Below, one piece after another: positions 5,933 through 7,491 of a DNA stretch of 7,491 nucleotides. Within the stretch, counting starts at the first letter, position 1. Every line of letters begins with the position of its first letter. The notes below the pieces were generated by a model, which was not told the origin of the DNA, did not search any database, and saw only the letters and a program-made list of their open reading frames with translations. Source of the DNA: an uncultured Peptococcaceae bacterium (GTDB lineage: Bacteria > Bacillota > Peptococcia > Peptococcales > Peptococcaceae); NCBI GenBank assembly GCA_900553245.1, contig USCP01000095.1, forward strand, positions 1 to 7,491. The letters are read 5' to 3'. The position numbers were made by a program, and so were the translations under genes.

Positions 5933-6529
5933 ATGTTTAAATTCATCCTCTGTGCCATACTGACATCACTCCTATTCTTGGGCATCGCCTTGGACAGCTT
6001 CCAATGGGCGGCGCCATACACCGCGCCGACACCTCATGCCTCCCATGCAGAGCTTGCCGACAACGACCATTTTGCCAACGAATCTCAGCACATCTACCAA
6101 TTCAGCGGCACCGCCGAGGGCGTGCGCCTCGAAGACGGACGCATCGTTTTAAACGATCACGTCGCCGGAGACGACAGCGAACGCTTTGACGGCGGCCTTC
6201 TCACCGTCGATGCCAGTGACATCACAAGCTACTCCTACGAATACAACGTTACCGTTGAAGGCGACATGGTTCTGACCCTCACTGCCGGTACCATCGGCGA
6301 TAACAATGCCACCTTCGGTATTATCGATGCACCCATGGGCACCGAATATGCAAAGACCAACCTCTACAAGGACAGGGGCATCACCACCGAGGCGCTCATC
6401 GACACCCTCACCTTCGTGCTCACCCTCACCCACGCCGACGGCAGCGAGAGTGTTCATATCCTGCCATTGGTTGTAGAGAAAATCGACGGCCCCTCACACG
6501 CCTACTCTCTCAACCATTATTCACGCTAA
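5933..6529 (+). CDS. Exported or membrane-anchored protein of 198 residues, unknown family
   Basis: ATG 5933 follows AAAGGAGG (5918-5925) by 7 nt, a near-ideal site. Upstream in-frame ATGs at 5903 and 5783 fall in the promoter or before the terminator and are rejected. Residues 2-20 (FKFILCAILTSLLFLGIAL) form one hydrophobic segment, read as a signal peptide or N-terminal anchor, followed by a Pro/His/Ala-rich linker (about 25-50). The rest, about 54-185, is rich in Thr, Asp, Val and Gly with alternating hydrophobics, as in a compact beta-sandwich: SYEYNVTVEGDMVLTLTAG, then FVLTLTHADGSESVHILPLVVEKID. It has no Cys outside the N-terminal segment (Cys7). I recognise no family; an extracytoplasmic binding or structural role is the cautious reading. 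It has its own promoter and faces the DUF3592 gene across a shared terminator. Confidence 0.82.
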   Translation: MFKFILCAILTSLLFLGIALDSFQWAAPYTAPTPHASHAELADNDHFANESQHIYQFSGTAEGVRLEDGRIVLNDHVAGDDSERFDGGLLTVDASDITSYSYEYNVTVEGDMVLTLTAGTIGDNNATFGIIDAPMGTEYAKTNLYKDRGITTEALIDTLTFVLTLTHADGSESVHILPLVVEKIDGPSHAYSLNHYSR

Positions 6530-6571
6530 AAACAACTAAATCAAAAACATCATTTCACTTACGAAAACAAT

Positions 6572-6614
6572 CAAAGCCACGAATCGATTCCTCTCTCATC
6601 GATTCGTGGCTTTG
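6572..6614. terminator. Bidirectional terminator between convergent genes
   Basis: A perfect 17-bp stem, 6572-6588 with 6598-6614, closes a 9-nt pyrimidine loop, TCCTCTCTC. It lies 43 nt after the stop of the 198-residue gene and 35 nt past the stop of the minus-strand DUF3592 gene. The flanking T tracts are interrupted (TTTGTCATTCTTTT on plus, TTTGATTGTTTTC on minus), but the stem length and location between convergent genes make the role likely. Confidence 0.8.
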
Positions 6615-6648
6615 TCATTCTTTTAACGGAAGAACACTTAATCCCTAA

Positions 6649-7200
6649 TCATGCCAAAAGCGCCATCACTCCGATGGCGAAACAGCACAGTCCAAAAACC
6701 ATCATCAGCACATTTTTTATACCAATGCGTCGCTTGAGAATGACATTCTTAGGATGTGACGGTTCCACATACACCGTCACAGTCTGCCCCACTACCATCT
6801 CTTTTTCCAATACACGTTTGACACATGGTTGTATGCTTTGTTGATGATACGTCACACCCTCAAAGGTATAGTCAAAAATGGGCGTATGGCTTTGCATTCC
6901 TTTTCCTCCGGAATAACTGGCAAATCCACAATAGACCGCTTCCACTTGCGTATCACACACCAACGCCGCACGAATATGAATCCCACTTAACAGGCAAATC
7001 GCACTTCCCATGGTGCATCCCAGCAAAAACATCGACAAAGCGTCGCTGCCTATAAACACCACGGACATACCACTCAAAAGGAGCTCTACCGTAAAAACCA
7101 CAAAGATTGCAAACACATAGGGACTGTCTTTGTGTGCGCCTTGCTTCATCGCTAAAACCGTCACCCCAGCAAAAAACAATCCGAATAAAATGAATAACAT
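6649..7200 (-). CDS. DUF3592-like integral membrane protein
   Basis: 183 residues from ATG 7200, chosen because AAGAGGAG lies 7 nt upstream and the protein then starts in a membrane helix; the frame opens further up without a ribosome site. Four hydrophobic segments are visible at about 2-18, 28-49, 55-73 and 163-182. Between the last two, about 83-156, lies a soluble domain with the pattern of DUF3592: VEAVY, then TPIFDYTFEGVTYHQQS, then GQTVTVYVEPSHPKNVIL, ending where the last helix begins. By family knowledge this pattern (xVxYxFxGxxY ... GxxVxVYxxPxxPxxxxL) marks small membrane proteins of unresolved function. Residues after TM1 are basic or polar (MKQGAHKDS). It is a single-gene unit pointing toward the 198-residue gene. 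Nothing in the sequence ties it to the adhesin beyond being membrane-located. Confidence 0.85.
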   Translation of the reverse strand: MLFILFGLFFAGVTVLAMKQGAHKDSPYVFAIFVVFTVELLLSGMSVVFIGSDALSMFLLGCTMGSAICLLSGIHIRAALVCDTQVEAVYCGFASYSGGKGMQSHTPIFDYTFEGVTYHQQSIQPCVKRVLEKEMVVGQTVTVYVEPSHPKNVILKRRIGIKNVLMMVFGLCCFAIGVMALLA

Positions 7201-7252
7201 GACACCTCTCCTCTTTTTCAATCGCGTTCCTATGACTTGCGCCATATTACAA

Positions 7253-7283
7253 TCAGTATACTGAATCACCACCCATTCCGAAA
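7253..7283 (-). promoter_or_regulatory. Candidate promoter of the DUF3592 gene with palindromic -10 region
   Basis: TCAGTATACTGA (7253-7264) is a perfect 12-bp palindrome containing TATACT at 7260-7255 on the minus strand, a good -10 match. The hexamer 17 bp upstream (TTTCGG, 7283-7278) is a weak -35. The start would fall near 7248 with a leader of about 48 nt. The palindrome could also be a regulator site covering the -10 box. Confidence 0.42.
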
Positions 7284-7337
7284 AGCATTTTCTGTGTATA
7301 CATATTTTTTAAGATAGAATCCCTCTCAACGTTCTAT

Positions 7338-7367
7338 TTACATGCCCATAAATTACATGCCCATAAA
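7338..7367. repeat. Perfect tandem duplication of a 15-bp unit
   Basis: TTACATGCCCATAAA occurs twice head to tail with no gap, at 7338-7352 and 7353-7367. It is outside any gene and most simply reflects replication slippage. It could instead be a pair of regulator sites; the 15-bp period is not a multiple of a helical turn, so the copies would face different sides of the DNA. Confidence 0.9.
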
Positions 7368-7395
7368 ATAATCCACAATTGGGGATTAAAATGGG
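7360..7395. other. Imperfect inverted repeat in the right intergenic region
   Basis: TAATCC (7369-7374) pairs with GGATTA (7383-7388) around an 8-nt loop, and outside it CCCAT (7360-7364) pairs with ATGGG (7391-7395), leaving a small asymmetric internal loop. The left arm is the end of the second 15-bp repeat. It lies between the DUF3592 promoter region and the terminator at the right edge, in a 290-bp stretch (7201-7491) without a gene. Confidence 0.4.
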
Positions 7396-7442
7396 AGAAT
7401 CTCTCATTCTCTCACGATTATACTCATACTACACAAATACAC

Positions 7443-7476
7443 AAAAAAAGCGTTCCGAGTAATTCGGAACGCTTTT
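7443..7476 (-). terminator. Terminator of a minus-strand gene beyond the right edge
   Basis: A 13-bp perfect stem, 7446-7458 with 7464-7476, closes a 5-nt loop, GTAAT. On the minus strand it ends in seven T's (7449-7443); on the plus strand only four T's follow. The polarity suggests that a minus-strand gene, located beyond 7491, ends just upstream of it. Confidence 0.75.
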
Positions 7477-7491
7477 CGCTATCCTGGCAAT

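Noticed and set aside
1..7491. CRISPR array, tRNA, rRNA, insertion sequence or phage elements
   Set aside because: Searched by eye on both strands; there are no regularly spaced repeats, no cloverleaf-like sequence, no transposase or integrase motifs and no terminal inverted repeats with target duplication.

Overview
The window looks like a stretch of a Bacillota genome, most likely a Clostridia-class gut-type anaerobe of roughly 50% GC. The reasons are the S-layer homology (SLH) wall-anchoring modules with TRAE-type motifs, a large Gram-positive-style surface adhesin built from VWA, isopeptide-type and InlB-type modules, strong AAAGGAG ribosome sites, and compact terminators whose stems are flanked by A and T runs. 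I cannot name genus or species. No rRNA, tRNA, CRISPR array, insertion sequence or phage gene is visible.

Layout, left to right: (1) bases 1-220 hold the 3' end of a plus-strand gene whose product ends in an SLH repeat, followed by a strong terminator (232-263). (2) Convergent to it, a 4.46-kb minus-strand gene (4896 to 436) encodes a 1486-residue secreted protein: signal peptide, VWA domain with a complete MIDAS and an aromatic-rich insertion, a long beta-rich stalk with one probable isopeptide-forming domain and two InlB-type repeats, then three SLH repeats and a C-terminal tail. Its terminator is at 351-381. (3) A gene-free, AT-rich 616-bp divergent intergenic region (4897-5512) carries candidate promoters for both directions, repeated GTCATTT words, and a dense cluster of dyads beside a TATAAT box. 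(4) Two small plus-strand genes follow, a 60-residue secreted peptide or lipoprotein (5513-5695) and a 198-residue exported or membrane-anchored protein (5933-6529). A strong terminator and a separate promoter lie between them, so they are probably separate transcription units. (5) A convergent minus-strand gene (7200 to 6649) encodes a four-helix membrane protein of DUF3592 type. (6) The right edge (7201-7491) has no gene but holds a promoter-like palindrome, a perfect 15-bp tandem duplication, a hairpin and a terminator for a minus-strand gene lying beyond the window.

The common theme is the cell surface: five of five genes encode exported, wall-bound or membrane proteins. The large VWA/SLH protein is plausibly an adhesin displayed non-covalently on secondary cell-wall polymer. 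Nothing in the sequence proves that the small genes act with it. The least explained parts are the two small exported proteins, whose N-termini resemble one another weakly, and the dyad-rich control region between them and the adhesin.
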